A DNA stretch of 64,000 nucleotides from Vibrio barjaei. GTDB lineage: Bacteria > Pseudomonadota > Gammaproteobacteria > Enterobacterales > Vibrionaceae. The notes beneath the pieces are model-generated. The model was given only the letters and a program-made list of their open reading frames with translations, had not been told where the DNA came from and searched no databases. Position 1 is the first letter of the stretch. Each line of letters begins with the position of its first letter. A program made the position numbers and the translations under genes. Below, piece by piece: positions 29,559 to 38,975 of this stretch. The stretch is taken from positions 1 through 64,000 of the forward strand of contig NZ_LQXO02000006.1 in the NCBI RefSeq assembly GCF_001639065.2. Reading direction: 5' to 3'.

Positions 29559-30685
29559 TGATGAAGTTGAAATGGCGTTACCTCATCCATTTGTTGTTAC
29601 CTTTGTGGGTACTTAGCTGGGCATCATCAACTTTGGCCGCAAGAGCGATTGCTGAAGTAGCGGAGGTCTACGGCGACAGACAAAACCAACTGATTGGATA
29701 CGGCTTGGTGGTTGGGCTAGATGGCTCCGGTGATAAATCGCAAGTGAAATTCACCCAGCAGTCTGTGGTGAATATGATCAAACAGTTTGGTGTGCAACTT
29801 GACGACAGCACCAACCCTAAACTGAAAAACGTTGCTGCGGTGAGTGTGACTGCCGCGGTTGAGCCACATCAAGGAGCGGGTCAAACCCTGACCGTAACGG
29901 TGTCTTCGTTAGGGGATGCCAAAAGCCTGCGCGGTGGGACTTTGTTACTTACTCCACTTCGAGGTATTGATGGTGAAGTTTATGCGGTGGCTCAAGGTAG
30001 CTTGGTAGTTGGCGGGTTTAACGCTACGGGTGAAAACGGCACCAGCGTGACTCGAAATACTCCGACCGTTGGCCGCATACCCAATGGCGCGACCTTAGAA
30101 CGAGAAATCTCAACCGGTATTGACCGGGATCCAACGATTCGTTTGCAGCTCAAGCAGCCCAACTACGAAACGGCACTGAACATTTCCAAAGCCATCAATC
30201 AGACATTTGGCGGGCAAGTTGCGAAGGCGCTCAATAAAGGCCAAGTTGAAGTGTCCGCACCTATTGATAGCGAAGACAGAGTGATGTTTGTTGCGATGAT
30301 TCAAGAGTTGCAAGTCGAAGAGGGCCGTCGTTTGCCTAAGGTGGTGTTCAACTCGCGAACAGGTACTGTAGTGATCAGCCAGAATGTGACGGTTTCCGAG
30401 GCGGCGGTAAGTCAAGGTGGAATTACCGTGACAATTTTAGAATCCGAGTCGGTGTCACAGCCGGGAGGCGCGTTCAATACTGCGGGTGAAACGGCCATTG
30501 TCCAAAATACTCAAATCAGCGTCGATGAAGATGACGGCACGACAATGGTGTGGCCTCGTGGTACCAATCTGCAAGAAATCGTCGATGCGATTAATAATAT
30601 TGGCGCTACTCCAGAAGCGTTGATGCAAATCTTACAAGCGCTGGATGAAGTAGGTGCTATCAACGGCGATTTGGTGGTGATCTAA
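29558..30685 (+). CDS. flgI: Lateral flagellar P-ring protein FlgI
   Basis: 375 residues from the ATG at 29558, with a cleavable signal peptide (cut after SSTLA). Family motifs IGYGLVVGLDGSGDK, LRGGTLLLTPLRGIDGEVYA and C-terminal PEALMQILQALDEVGAINGD. The mature protein contains no cysteine, so unlike E. coli FlgI it cannot depend on DsbA for its own disulfide. Confidence 0.95.
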   Translation: MMKLKWRYLIHLLLPLWVLSWASSTLAARAIAEVAEVYGDRQNQLIGYGLVVGLDGSGDKSQVKFTQQSVVNMIKQFGVQLDDSTNPKLKNVAAVSVTAAVEPHQGAGQTLTVTVSSLGDAKSLRGGTLLLTPLRGIDGEVYAVAQGSLVVGGFNATGENGTSVTRNTPTVGRIPNGATLEREISTGIDRDPTIRLQLKQPNYETALNISKAINQTFGGQVAKALNKGQVEVSAPIDSEDRVMFVAMIQELQVEEGRRLPKVVFNSRTGTVVISQNVTVSEAAVSQGGITVTILESESVSQPGGAFNTAGETAIVQNTQISVDEDDGTTMVWPRGTNLQEIVDAINNIGATPEALMQILQALDEVGAINGDLVVI

Positions 30686-31281
30686 TGCTTGATTCAAACG
30701 CACTGGTTTTAATAACCCAATTACCGAGCCAAGTTCCTTTCACAGTAAAGCAGCAGTGTGAAATTAAGCCTGGGATAGAGAACGTTGCATTCACCAAAGC
30801 TGGCATATCCGTAGTGGCGTCGTCATTACATTCGCCGAGCCCTGCACAAGCGCAAACAGCGAGTTTTGAAACCTTGATGGTTGAAAGTTCGCAACGAGCT
30901 GGGCTGGCAACTTTCTCCGAACAACGGTCGGTTCCTGCTCATACGCAGGCGAGCCAACATGTCGCGAATTTCTATTTAGACAATCATGCCTTAGCTCAAA
31001 TGAAACACGACAATTCTGGAGCAGGATTGCTGGCTGCTTCGCAGCAATTTGAGGCGTTATTTCTGCAACAAATGCTCACTCGTATGCGCTCTGCTAGTGA
31101 GGCAATGAGTGATGACAACAACCCGCTGTCCATGAAGTCGGATGGCATGTTTCAAGGAATGCTCGATGCCCAATTGGCGCAGCGTATTAGTCGCCAATCC
31201 TCATTCGGGCTCGCCGAGATGATATTCAAGCAATTGTCATCGCAAGTTCCCAACCGTCCTCTAAATAAGGAGAGTAAATAA
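30685..31281 (+). CDS. flgJ: Lateral flagellar rod-scaffold protein FlgJ, without muramidase domain
   Basis: 198 residues. The rod-binding domain is in the C-terminal half (AASQQFEALFLQQMLTRMRS near 111-130, then SDGMFQGMLDAQLAQRIS), preceded by about 100 residues of poorly conserved sequence. The C-terminal glucosaminidase domain of E. coli-type FlgJ (about 313 residues) is absent, as in other single-domain FlgJ proteins. Overlaps flgI and flgK by 1 bp each. Confidence 0.88.
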   Translation: MLDSNALVLITQLPSQVPFTVKQQCEIKPGIENVAFTKAGISVVASSLHSPSPAQAQTASFETLMVESSQRAGLATFSEQRSVPAHTQASQHVANFYLDNHALAQMKHDNSGAGLLAASQQFEALFLQQMLTRMRSASEAMSDDNNPLSMKSDGMFQGMLDAQLAQRISRQSSFGLAEMIFKQLSSQVPNRPLNKESK

Positions 31282-32660
31282 TGGGAATGGTCAATATTGG
31301 ACTCAGTGGTGTACTCGCTAATCGTGTGGCGTTAAACACGACGGCGCAAAATACCGCCAACGTGAATACACCGGGTTATAGTCGCCAGATAGTCAGCTTA
31401 GAAGCAACATCATCTGGAAATTTCGTCAACGGGATCAATTTGGGGGCGGGTGTTGAAGTGGGCGATATTATTCGGATTGCCGAGCAGTCTTCCATTAATC
31501 GTTTACGCGAAGCTACCGAATCGGCGCAATATTCACAAAGCTATTTTGACGGTTTATCCAATATTGAAAATCTGTTGGGTGCTGACGGTTTGAGTTTAAC
31601 GCAGGGTTTGAATGGCCTTTTTGCCGCGATTGATGAAGCCAGTGTGACCCCAGAGAGTATTGCATTTAGACAACAAGTGCTCACTAACGCCGATGCGTTG
31701 GCACAGCAATTCAACTCAGTTTCAGCTCAACTTAGTCAACAAGAGGCGGCTCAAAGCGAACGATACGGAGCCATCGTTTCTCATGTAAACAGCCAGCTTG
31801 AAAGTATCGCGGCTCTGAATCAAAAACTTCAAGAAGAGGCGCTGCTCGGTAAGGGTGTGGCAGGACTACAAGATGAGATGGACAAACAGCTTAACGAACT
31901 CTCAAAGTCGCTGGATGTGCAAGTGATATACACCGCAGGAGGTGTTGAGTTATCCACGCCTAATGGACAGCCGCTGGTTATTGGCGGTTTTTCGGCTTCA
32001 CTAACTCGCGACTTTTCGAGTGGTGACCCTTATAGCACCGACCTTTCAATTACTTTCCAATCAATGACGACTGCGGTCGATGACTCGCTAGGTGGAGAAC
32101 TTGGTGCGCTAGAAGCCTTAAAACTGAGCCAATACGAGCCGATTAAATCGACATTGGCCGATCTAGCAAAAGGGCTCGCCGATGGGGTGAATAATGCCTT
32201 AAATATGGGCTTTGACCTTAACGGAGGCGCTGGGCAAAGCTTATTTACTTACACGGCGGGAAGTGAGGCGCACTCGCTTGCTATCGACCCTGCAATTAGT
32301 GCACAAGAGCTTGCGTTCTCTTCCAGTGCGGTGCTCTCCGGAAACGGTGATGTTCTCAAAGATCTTTCCATGTTATCTCAGACACCATTAACCAATGGAT
32401 CTGTTGTTGGTGAGACACCTTATAGCGCTTATGCGGGGTTGTTGGGAGACATCGGTATTTTTACTCGACAAGCTGAAAGTGAAGCGACAGCAGCACAAAT
32501 TAGCGTGGAAGATGCGCAGGTCGCCAGAGATAGTGTCAGCGCAGTGAACTCGGATGAAGAAGCCGCGAACATGTTGCTTTATCTCAATGCCTATGAGGCA
32601 AATATGAAAGTGATAAGTACGGCCAATCAAATGTTTCAGACCTTGTTAAAAGCGTTTTAG
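31281..32660 (+). CDS. flgK: Lateral flagellar hook-filament junction protein FlgK (HAP1)
   Basis: 459 residues; N-terminal GLSGVLANRVALNTTAQNTA and NVNTPGYSRQ, C-terminal MLLYLNAYEANMKVISTANQ MFQTLLKAF. Joins the hook to the filament together with FlgL. Confidence 0.94.
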   Translation: MGMVNIGLSGVLANRVALNTTAQNTANVNTPGYSRQIVSLEATSSGNFVNGINLGAGVEVGDIIRIAEQSSINRLREATESAQYSQSYFDGLSNIENLLGADGLSLTQGLNGLFAAIDEASVTPESIAFRQQVLTNADALAQQFNSVSAQLSQQEAAQSERYGAIVSHVNSQLESIAALNQKLQEEALLGKGVAGLQDEMDKQLNELSKSLDVQVIYTAGGVELSTPNGQPLVIGGFSASLTRDFSSGDPYSTDLSITFQSMTTAVDDSLGGELGALEALKLSQYEPIKSTLADLAKGLADGVNNALNMGFDLNGGAGQSLFTYTAGSEAHSLAIDPAISAQELAFSSSAVLSGNGDVLKDLSMLSQTPLTNGSVVGETPYSAYAGLLGDIGIFTRQAESEATAAQISVEDAQVARDSVSAVNSDEEAANMLLYLNAYEANMKVISTANQMFQTLLKAF

Positions 32661-32670
32661 GAGAGCAGTG

Positions 32671-33555
32671 ATGCGAGTAACGGACTCACAATTTAATGCT
32701 GTTATGCAGCGTTCGCTAATGGATAACAACATTCGTCTCAATAAAGTGTTTGAGCAGATGTCGACTGGGTTGAAGCTCAACCATCTCTCCGATGACCCGA
32801 TTGCGGCGGTGCGCCTTGAAGGACTAAAAAAGACGGTCTCTGATAATCAGCAGTATCAGCGCAATATTGAGAATGTGCAGTCTCAGCTTACTCGCTATGA
32901 AACCAATGTGAATACGTTAGAAGAGCTGTCCCAACAGGTCAATGAGCTACTACTACAAGGCAAGAATGGTACTTTGGATGCACAAAGTCGTGCTGGGATA
33001 GTACTAGAGCTTAAGTCGCTGAAAACAGAGATGCTCACGACGTTAAATCAAGCGAATGATGGAAGCTATTTGTTTTCAGGCACAGATATAACAAACCAAG
33101 CCATATCGACAACACCGCCTTATACCTTAAACAGCAATTCAGATTATCGTGAAACCAAAGTTGGCGATGATCAATATGTCCCAAGCAATTTAACCATAAC
33201 AGATATTATCGGCACCAACGCTATCTTTACTGACTTGGACAATGCAATAGCAGAGTTGGAAGCTTCGACTGCTGGGTTTACGGCAGCGTTAGATAGTGCG
33301 CTCGATACCAACCAGGATTTGCACCAGAGTTTGTTAGTGTCTTTGACAGATATTGGTAGCCAATACAACGCGTTAGATAGACTCAAAGAAACCAGCATTG
33401 ATATGGTGTTTTTTGCCGAAACGGTACGCTCAGAACTGGAAGAGTTAGACTATGCAGAAGCTTCAGTTGAACTTAACCAAGGTATGATTGCCCTAGAAGC
33501 CACGCAAAAAACCTTCGCGCGCGTCGCCGGTATTTCTTTGTTTGACTTGATATGA
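32671..33555 (+). CDS. flgL: Lateral flagellar hook-filament junction protein FlgL (HAP3)
   Basis: 294 residues from the ATG at 32671 with AGGAG 7 bp upstream. Flagellin-like N-terminus (EQMSTGLKLNHLSDDPIAAV) and C-terminus (SVELNQGMIALEATQKTFAR). The stop overlaps motY (ATGA). Confidence 0.93.
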   Translation: MRVTDSQFNAVMQRSLMDNNIRLNKVFEQMSTGLKLNHLSDDPIAAVRLEGLKKTVSDNQQYQRNIENVQSQLTRYETNVNTLEELSQQVNELLLQGKNGTLDAQSRAGIVLELKSLKTEMLTTLNQANDGSYLFSGTDITNQAISTTPPYTLNSNSDYRETKVGDDQYVPSNLTITDIIGTNAIFTDLDNAIAELEASTAGFTAALDSALDTNQDLHQSLLVSLTDIGSQYNALDRLKETSIDMVFFAETVRSELEELDYAEASVELNQGMIALEATQKTFARVAGISLFDLI

Positions 33556-34481
33556 GAAGCGATTTGGCTAAACCTCGTCATACAAGGCTACCGAATTGGT
33601 TCGGGGCTCGACTACTGTCTATGTCCGGGGCCTTGTGCTTAATTCGTTTGATGATAGTTAGCCTGATAATAGCTAACGTGATGATACCTACTAAGGCTCT
33701 TGCTCAGCGCTATATTGTCCCGTTTGATAGTGTGCAATGGCAATTTAATCAATCTGTTGACCAGTGTGTCTTGCAGTCTTTCGACCCTCATACTGGTTTT
33801 TCAGTGCAGTTTGTTCTACTGGCTGCCAACCCTTTACAAATCAAAGTAGAGAAACGTGGTGTACGCTCGCTCCCTTCTTCTACTTCGTTTAACACCACAG
33901 AGCCGGTCTGGGGTATTTCTAAATCCTATACCACAACCACCATTGAAAAGATCCAACAACAAGGTTCCGCTTTAGTCACGGTAGATGGTGCGACGCTGCT
34001 ACTAGAAGACATGGCAAGTGGTGCTTGGTTTAACATTAACGCTATGGATTTTGATATCTATTTCCCGACCACTAATTTCAGACCCGCATTAGATGAATTT
34101 AACCACTGCCGTTTTGGTTTGCCTCCCGTGAACTTTCAACATGCACGTCGCGTTGAATTGCATTTTCAGAGCGGCGCTGTGGCCTTAACAGAACTGCAAA
34201 AACGTACCATTGATGACATCAGTTCTCTGGTAAAGCGCGACCCAAAAATCGTTAAGATTTTGATAGATGGTTATACCGATAATTCAGGGGATTCGGTGGC
34301 GAATCTGCAAATTTCAAAACAGCGTGGGTCAGATGTTGCGCAGTGGTTCGTTGAAAATGGGGTGTCGAAAAAGATGATAGAGATACGCGGACATGGTGAC
34401 CGCTACCCTAAATATGACAACACTACTGAAGAAGGCCGTGACAAAAATCGTCGCGTAGAAATTCGATTGGTACGTAAGTGA
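33552..34481 (+). CDS. motY: Lateral T-ring/stator-anchoring protein MotY
   Basis: 309 residues. A long N-terminal segment with a hydrophobic signal (about residues 25-51, ending TKALAQ) precedes the MotY N-domain and an OmpA-like peptidoglycan-binding domain at the C-terminus (VKILIDGYTDNSGDS, GHGDRYP, NRRVEIRLV). Two cysteines remain in the mature part, Cys72 and Cys186, fitting the conserved MotY disulfide. In V. parahaemolyticus a lateral MotY is needed for swarming although the motor is proton-driven. It lies between flgL and fliE. Confidence 0.9.
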   Translation: MRSDLAKPRHTRLPNWFGARLLSMSGALCLIRLMIVSLIIANVMIPTKALAQRYIVPFDSVQWQFNQSVDQCVLQSFDPHTGFSVQFVLLAANPLQIKVEKRGVRSLPSSTSFNTTEPVWGISKSYTTTTIEKIQQQGSALVTVDGATLLLEDMASGAWFNINAMDFDIYFPTTNFRPALDEFNHCRFGLPPVNFQHARRVELHFQSGAVALTELQKRTIDDISSLVKRDPKIVKILIDGYTDNSGDSVANLQISKQRGSDVAQWFVENGVSKKMIEIRGHGDRYPKYDNTTEEGRDKNRRVEIRLVRK

Positions 34482-34502
34482 TGCTGCGATGGAGAGCGAG
34501 TA

Positions 34503-34886
34503 ATGGATAAAATCAGCGCAATGCAAATACAACAAGAGCTCATTGGCAAAATGCACAATCAGCAACAAATCGCGACCAATCCTTTTTCCAATCAAACGAT
34601 GGTCTCGACAGCGGTGAAGGGCGTTATTCATGACAATACCCAGGTCAACCCAGCTTCACAGAGTGCATTGCAGTTCAGCCATGCGTTAAAAGGGGTGCTT
34701 GATACGGTGGACAAATACCAAGCTCACGCGTCTGACAAGATAACCGCCGTAGAATTGGGAAAAAGTGATGACCTTTTAGGCGCAACTGTGGCGTCGCAAA
34801 AAGCACAACTGTCCTTTAACGCATTGATGCAAGTGCGAAACAAAATGGTGTCGAACTTTCAAGACATCATAAAGATGCCTATTTAG
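34503..34886 (+). CDS. fliE: Lateral flagellar MS-ring/rod junction protein FliE
   Basis: 127 residues; C-terminal LGATVASQKAQLSFNALMQV RNKMVSNFQDIIKMPI is the FliE signature (DIMKMQV in E. coli). Located directly before fliF as expected. Confidence 0.93.
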   Translation: MDKISAMQIQQELIGKMHNQQQIATNPFSNQTMVSTAVKGVIHDNTQVNPASQSALQFSHALKGVLDTVDKYQAHASDKITAVELGKSDDLLGATVASQKAQLSFNALMQVRNKMVSNFQDIIKMPI

Positions 34887-34900
34887 GCTAGGGAACGGCG

Positions 34901-36574
34901 ATGGCTGCAGAATTAGAAACAAAACCAGCGTTAGCCAACAATATGGGAGCGGCGAAAGAGAAGCTCAACAAAGCTTCTGGCTGGCTCAATACATTTTGGC
35001 AAAGCTCGCAACGCAACGTCATTATTATCACCATATTCGCCACGATTACGGCGGCGATCATTGTCATTATGCTGTGGACATCAGCAGAGCGGTTTCGACC
35101 GCTGTATAGCAAGTCAGCCAACTTTGATTCTAGCCAAGTTTTGCAGCTCCTCGACGAAGAATCGATACGCTACCAGCTCAGCCAAGATGATGGTCAGATA
35201 TTGGTTCCGGAAGGTGATGTGGCCAAAATTCGCATGATTCTGGCGTCAAAAGGGTTAAAAGAACAACTGCCAAGTGGCTTTGATTCGCTCGATAGCTCAA
35301 AAAGCCTTGGTGAAAGCCAGTTTATGGAAAATGCCCGTTACCGTCATGCGTTAGAAGGGGAGTTAGCGCGCAGTATAACCACTATGAGTGCGGTCAGCTT
35401 AGCCCGTGTGCATCTCGCTATTCCGAAAGAAAGCTTGTTTATGCGTGAAGACGGGGAGCAACCAAGAGCGTCTGTTATCGTCCACATCATTAATGGAATG
35501 GATCTCAAACCGACTCAAGTTGAATCGGTGATCAATTTGGTATCTGGGGCCGTCATTGGTCTTAAGTCGGAGCATGTGAGAGTCGTTGACCAGCACGGCC
35601 GCCTATTATCTAACGATGCCACCGTTGGAGATATCACTGTCACCACAGGTAAGCAATCTGACTATAAACGTAACCTAGAGAGAACTTTGGTTGCGCAAGC
35701 CACCGACATGCTGACCCCAATTCTAGGTGCCAGTAATTTCCGAGTTCAAATCGCTAGTGATATTGATTTCTCACGCATTGAAGAGACAGAAGAGATTTAT
35801 GCCGATCCGGTGGTGCGAAAGGAAACTCTACTTAACGACATTAATGAGTCCTCAATGGCATTGGGTATTCCGGGCGCGTTGAGCAACACGCCCCCAGTGA
35901 CCGATGGCGAGCCTCAGCCGGAGCCAAACGCTAAGGTGAATCGCAGCGAAACGTCACGAGATTATGCGGTGAGTGGCAAAGTACGTCATATCCAACATCA
36001 ACAGGGCGTGTTACAAAACCTGTCTGTTTCTATCGTCGTCAATGACTTGGTCAACGTCAATCAAACCTGGACTCCGGAAGAGCTTACCAATGTCGAAAAT
36101 GTGGTTCGCTCTGCGATAGGGTTCAGTGAAACGCGCGGTGACACCATACACATCACGCATTTTCCGTTTGTGGTTGCCAGTATTCCAGATCAAGCCCCCG
36201 TAGCATGGTTTGAAAACACCAATATTATGCAGCCACTCAAGTATCTATTGGGTGTGATGTTGAGTGGTTTAATGATCATGGTGGTCTTGCGCCCGCTGGC
36301 TCAATATTTAACGAAGTCCGCTGAGCAGGAGGAACAAGAAGCCGAGAGCATGGAATACGATGATGTGATTACTAAAGAAGAGCGAGCAGCAGAAGCGGCC
36401 TTACAGTCGAAACTGGAATCATTAGGCATTGATGCTACGGGTATCAAAGCGTTGGATGACAATTTACCATCGGCCGATAGCCCATTAGAGGTGCAGATAA
36501 AGCACCTGAAACTCATCGCTAAAGAAGACCCAAATCGAGTAGCTGAGATTTTACGAACCTGGATTCAGGCATAG
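34901..36574 (+). CDS. fliF: Lateral flagellar MS-ring protein FliF
   Basis: 557 residues; TM segments at about 42-60 and 447-468 flank the periplasmic ring-building motifs (RPLYSKSANFDSSQVLQLLD; LARVHLAIPKESLFMRED, VIVHIINGMDLKPTQVESV). The C-terminal tail that binds FliG is present (VRLRVAEILRTWI-like end). Confidence 0.95.
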   Translation: MAAELETKPALANNMGAAKEKLNKASGWLNTFWQSSQRNVIIITIFATITAAIIVIMLWTSAERFRPLYSKSANFDSSQVLQLLDEESIRYQLSQDDGQILVPEGDVAKIRMILASKGLKEQLPSGFDSLDSSKSLGESQFMENARYRHALEGELARSITTMSAVSLARVHLAIPKESLFMREDGEQPRASVIVHIINGMDLKPTQVESVINLVSGAVIGLKSEHVRVVDQHGRLLSNDATVGDITVTTGKQSDYKRNLERTLVAQATDMLTPILGASNFRVQIASDIDFSRIEETEEIYADPVVRKETLLNDINESSMALGIPGALSNTPPVTDGEPQPEPNAKVNRSETSRDYAVSGKVRHIQHQQGVLQNLSVSIVVNDLVNVNQTWTPEELTNVENVVRSAIGFSETRGDTIHITHFPFVVASIPDQAPVAWFENTNIMQPLKYLLGVMLSGLMIMVVLRPLAQYLTKSAEQEEQEAESMEYDDVITKEERAAEAALQSKLESLGIDATGIKALDDNLPSADSPLEVQIKHLKLIAKEDPNRVAEILRTWIQA

Positions 36575-36601
36575 ATAAAAGGATTATCAGAGGGGACGTG
36601 T

Positions 36602-37606
36602 ATGGATGACAAGCAAACTTATCAGTCTGTGGATGGTGTCGCCATGTTGGTATTGAGCATGGGCGAAGATATTGCGTCTGAGGTTCTCAAAGGATTTACT
36701 CATGAAGAGATCAAACAGATTACTCATGCGATGAGTAAAATGAAAGACATTAAGGCTAAAGATGCGCTGGTTTCGTTGTCCGGTTTTTTTGATGATTTTA
36801 GAAAGCACTCGGGCATTCTAGGTGGAACACGACAATATATAACCAATGTCTTGGAGAAGACGCTCAACGGTAACTTAGCACGGGATTTGGTATCCGAAAT
36901 CTACGGTGATGAGATTCGTTCGCACGCAGAAAAACTGGCTTGGATTCCGCCCGATTTGTTGGTTAACGACCTCAAAAAAGAACACATTAATTTGCAGGCG
37001 CTACTGATTGCTCATTTGCCACTCGAGTACAGCGCTAGAGTCATGGACGAATACGATGAACAAGAGTGCCACGAGTTGATTCTGCAAATATCCAAAACAC
37101 AGGTTTTGACCTCTGGGTTAATGGAGACGCTAAAGGATCTTATCGATCGCTGCAAAATCAATTATCACAGTGGCGGATCAGCAAGCTTACAAGGCTCAAA
37201 GGTGGTGGCAAATCTTATTAATCGCTATTCCGGCGATAAGAGCAACTTATTCCAATTCCTTCACGACCATGATGAAGAAGCTGCTGAGTTGGTAGAAGAA
37301 GCGATGTTTGACTTCTTCACTCTGTTTAATCAAGACCTTGAAACTATCAACCTCATTAATGAAAGAGTCAGTCTTGAGTTATGGGCATACGCCCTTAAAG
37401 GGACAAACAAAGATTGCCGCCTGTACATCATCAACTCTATGCCACAGCGGGTTTCTACTGAGCTAAAAGAAAATTTGGTACGTATCGGTGCTGTGCCCGT
37501 AAGTCAGGTAGAACAGGCTCGAAAAGAAGTGATCGACATTGTTAAGCAGATGCAGTCTGAAGAGATAATTAAGCTCAACTTTGCCAACGAGCCACGTTTG
37601 ACCTAG
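36602..37606 (+). CDS. fliG: Lateral flagellar switch protein FliG
   Basis: 334 residues; ARM-type middle and C-terminal domains with AMLVLSMGEDIASEVLKGF, and the charged torque helix region DLETINLINERVSLELWAYA with conserved Arg/Asp positions. Usual length. It is followed not by fliH but by an unrecognised gene 14 bp downstream. Confidence 0.94.
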   Translation: MDDKQTYQSVDGVAMLVLSMGEDIASEVLKGFTHEEIKQITHAMSKMKDIKAKDALVSLSGFFDDFRKHSGILGGTRQYITNVLEKTLNGNLARDLVSEIYGDEIRSHAEKLAWIPPDLLVNDLKKEHINLQALLIAHLPLEYSARVMDEYDEQECHELILQISKTQVLTSGLMETLKDLIDRCKINYHSGGSASLQGSKVVANLINRYSGDKSNLFQFLHDHDEEAAELVEEAMFDFFTLFNQDLETINLINERVSLELWAYALKGTNKDCRLYIINSMPQRVSTELKENLVRIGAVPVSQVEQARKEVIDIVKQMQSEEIIKLNFANEPRLT

Positions 37607-37619
37607 TGGGAGAGGTAGG

Positions 37620-38627
37620 ATGAAGTTAACCGGGATTACACAGAGGAAAAATCAGGTCAATCCAGCGAGTGCGGGCAAGATAAAACGTCCGGAGAAGCTT
37701 TCGACGCGCCAACCCTCATCAGTATTGTTGCACCAGAAAATGATGCAGATGAACTTGCAAGAACGCCCCAAGCTTATCGCAGAAGTGTCCGACTCGCACA
37801 AGATGTATAGCCGCTTAATGATGGCCGGAGAAGTTCTAAGAACTGTCGCAAGTGAACTTATCAAACTTAGACAGATTGCTGAGTTGGTACATTACAGTCC
37901 AGATCAAGCCAACCAAATCGATACCATTAAGAAGAAGTTACTGTTTTGGAGTCAAAAGCGTTTGTTTGGTCACTATGTCGTGGATTCTAGCTTTGCTCCC
38001 ATTCAAACCGATAACCCTCTCATTGAATTTACGATACCAGGGCTCGATTTCCAACGAGAGCGTTTACGAGATGAGGTGGTGTCGCTTTACATCAACAATC
38101 GGCTGGTGGCGTTAGCCTTTGAACGTACAGAAGACCGTGAAGTCTTGCTAGAGCAATTTAAGATGATGTTTGCGTATGCCCATTTGCAGTTACGACTTAA
38201 CCAACAACAAGAATTTGTGATTGGAATGCGAGATGAGCATTGGCGTGCGTGGGACGGCCAAGTTTTCGTTTCCGGACAGGGTGGTCGTTATGCTGAAGGT
38301 GCTCCGATAGCCGTTCAAGCTCAAGCCTGCTATCCAGTGCTAGATACTATTGGTCGTTTACTGGTGAATGAATCAGGTGCGATACAGCACATCGAAGCAC
38401 TGCTTGAGCGCGTCAATAAGCTGTATTTAGCGCTATCGAAAGTACTAAAAAACAAAAAAGTACGAGCAAATCAACTCATTGCATTTTGTACCCACCCTGA
38501 ATTGGAGCAGTTTGGCAGCTTTAAACAGCATTTAGCGAACAACCCAGAATTATCGTTGAAGTCCATTCATCGTGGTTTTAGCGGCCCTAGCCGCGACAAC
38601 GTTATCAAGCTACTGAGAAAAAGGTGA
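37620..38627 (+). CDS. Unknown protein in the fliH position of the lateral locus
   Basis: 335 residues; I do not recognise a family. It starts 14 bp after fliG with GGTAGG just upstream and is clearly part of the operon. Residues 1-40 are basic and probably disordered. Residues 60-120 form helices (SRLMMAGEVLRTVASELIKL, RQIAEL) with a faint resemblance to the flagellin/FlgL helical hairpin. Residues 130-230 are mixed alpha/beta (EFTIPGLDF, VVSLYINNRLVALAF, QEFVIG). The last 90 are helical and end in LLRKR. No signal peptide, TM segment, Walker A motif or FliH-type Gly-rich heptads. In the usual order fliH-fliI-fliJ would stand here. Confidence 0.75.
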   Translation: MKLTGITQRKNQVNPASAGKIKRPEKLSTRQPSSVLLHQKMMQMNLQERPKLIAEVSDSHKMYSRLMMAGEVLRTVASELIKLRQIAELVHYSPDQANQIDTIKKKLLFWSQKRLFGHYVVDSSFAPIQTDNPLIEFTIPGLDFQRERLRDEVVSLYINNRLVALAFERTEDREVLLEQFKMMFAYAHLQLRLNQQQEFVIGMRDEHWRAWDGQVFVSGQGGRYAEGAPIAVQAQACYPVLDTIGRLLVNESGAIQHIEALLERVNKLYLALSKVLKNKKVRANQLIAFCTHPELEQFGSFKQHLANNPELSLKSIHRGFSGPSRDNVIKLLRKR

Positions 38628-38652
38628 AACAGACGTGAAATATTGCCGTTAT
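38625..38652 (+). promoter_or_regulatory. Sigma-28-like promoter of flgM
   Basis: TGAAA (38625-38629), 15-bp spacer, GCCGTTAT (38645-38652), close to the flagellar sigma-28 consensus TAAA-N15-GCCGATAA. The -35 lies over the end of the preceding gene. Predicted leader to flgM is about 30 nt. The lafA promoter has the same pattern. Confidence 0.6.
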
Positions 38653-38687
38653 AGTTAATTAGAAGTGAGCAGAGTGAGTAACGGGAT

Positions 38688-38975
38688 ATGAGTCAAATCA
38701 AGATCGACAATGTGAAGCATATAGTTCCGCATACCCAAGTTGATGTGGTTCAAAACAAAAAGGTTGAGCCAGACCAAAAGGTCAAGGTGAAGCAAATCAA
38801 CCTGTCACAACATGAAGTGGACTTGTTGGAAAATGCGAAGAGCTTTTTTGACGGAGTTGAAGATATTGATAGTGCCAGGGTTGAACAAATCAAAGCGCAA
38901 ATAGCCTCGGGGGAATTGGTGTTTGATATGGATGAGCTAGCGAAAGTTATAGCGAGACTAGACCATGGGAAATAA
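38688..38975 (+). CDS. flgM: Lateral anti-sigma-28 factor FlgM
   Basis: 95 residues; the C-terminal sigma-binding helices are recognisable (SARVEQIKAQIASGELVFDM DELAKVIARL). It should hold the locus-encoded sigma-28 inactive until hook completion allows export of FlgM. Overlaps flgN by 11 bp. Confidence 0.9.
   Translation: MSQIKIDNVKHIVPHTQVDVVQNKKVEPDQKVKVKQINLSQHEVDLLENAKSFFDGVEDIDSARVEQIKAQIASGELVFDMDELAKVIARLDHGK

Noticed and set aside
29558..30685. FlgI as the DsbA client that explains the dsbA position
   Set aside because: The mature FlgI sequence has no cysteine.
37620..38627. FliH assignment for the gene after fliG
   Set aside because: It has 335 residues instead of about 230 and lacks the Gly-rich helix repeats and FliN-binding N-terminus; no FliI follows.
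37620..38627. Second flagellin or FlgL-like filament protein
   Set aside because: Only a faint helical hairpin likeness; the conserved N- and C-terminal D0 motifs of flagellins are absent.
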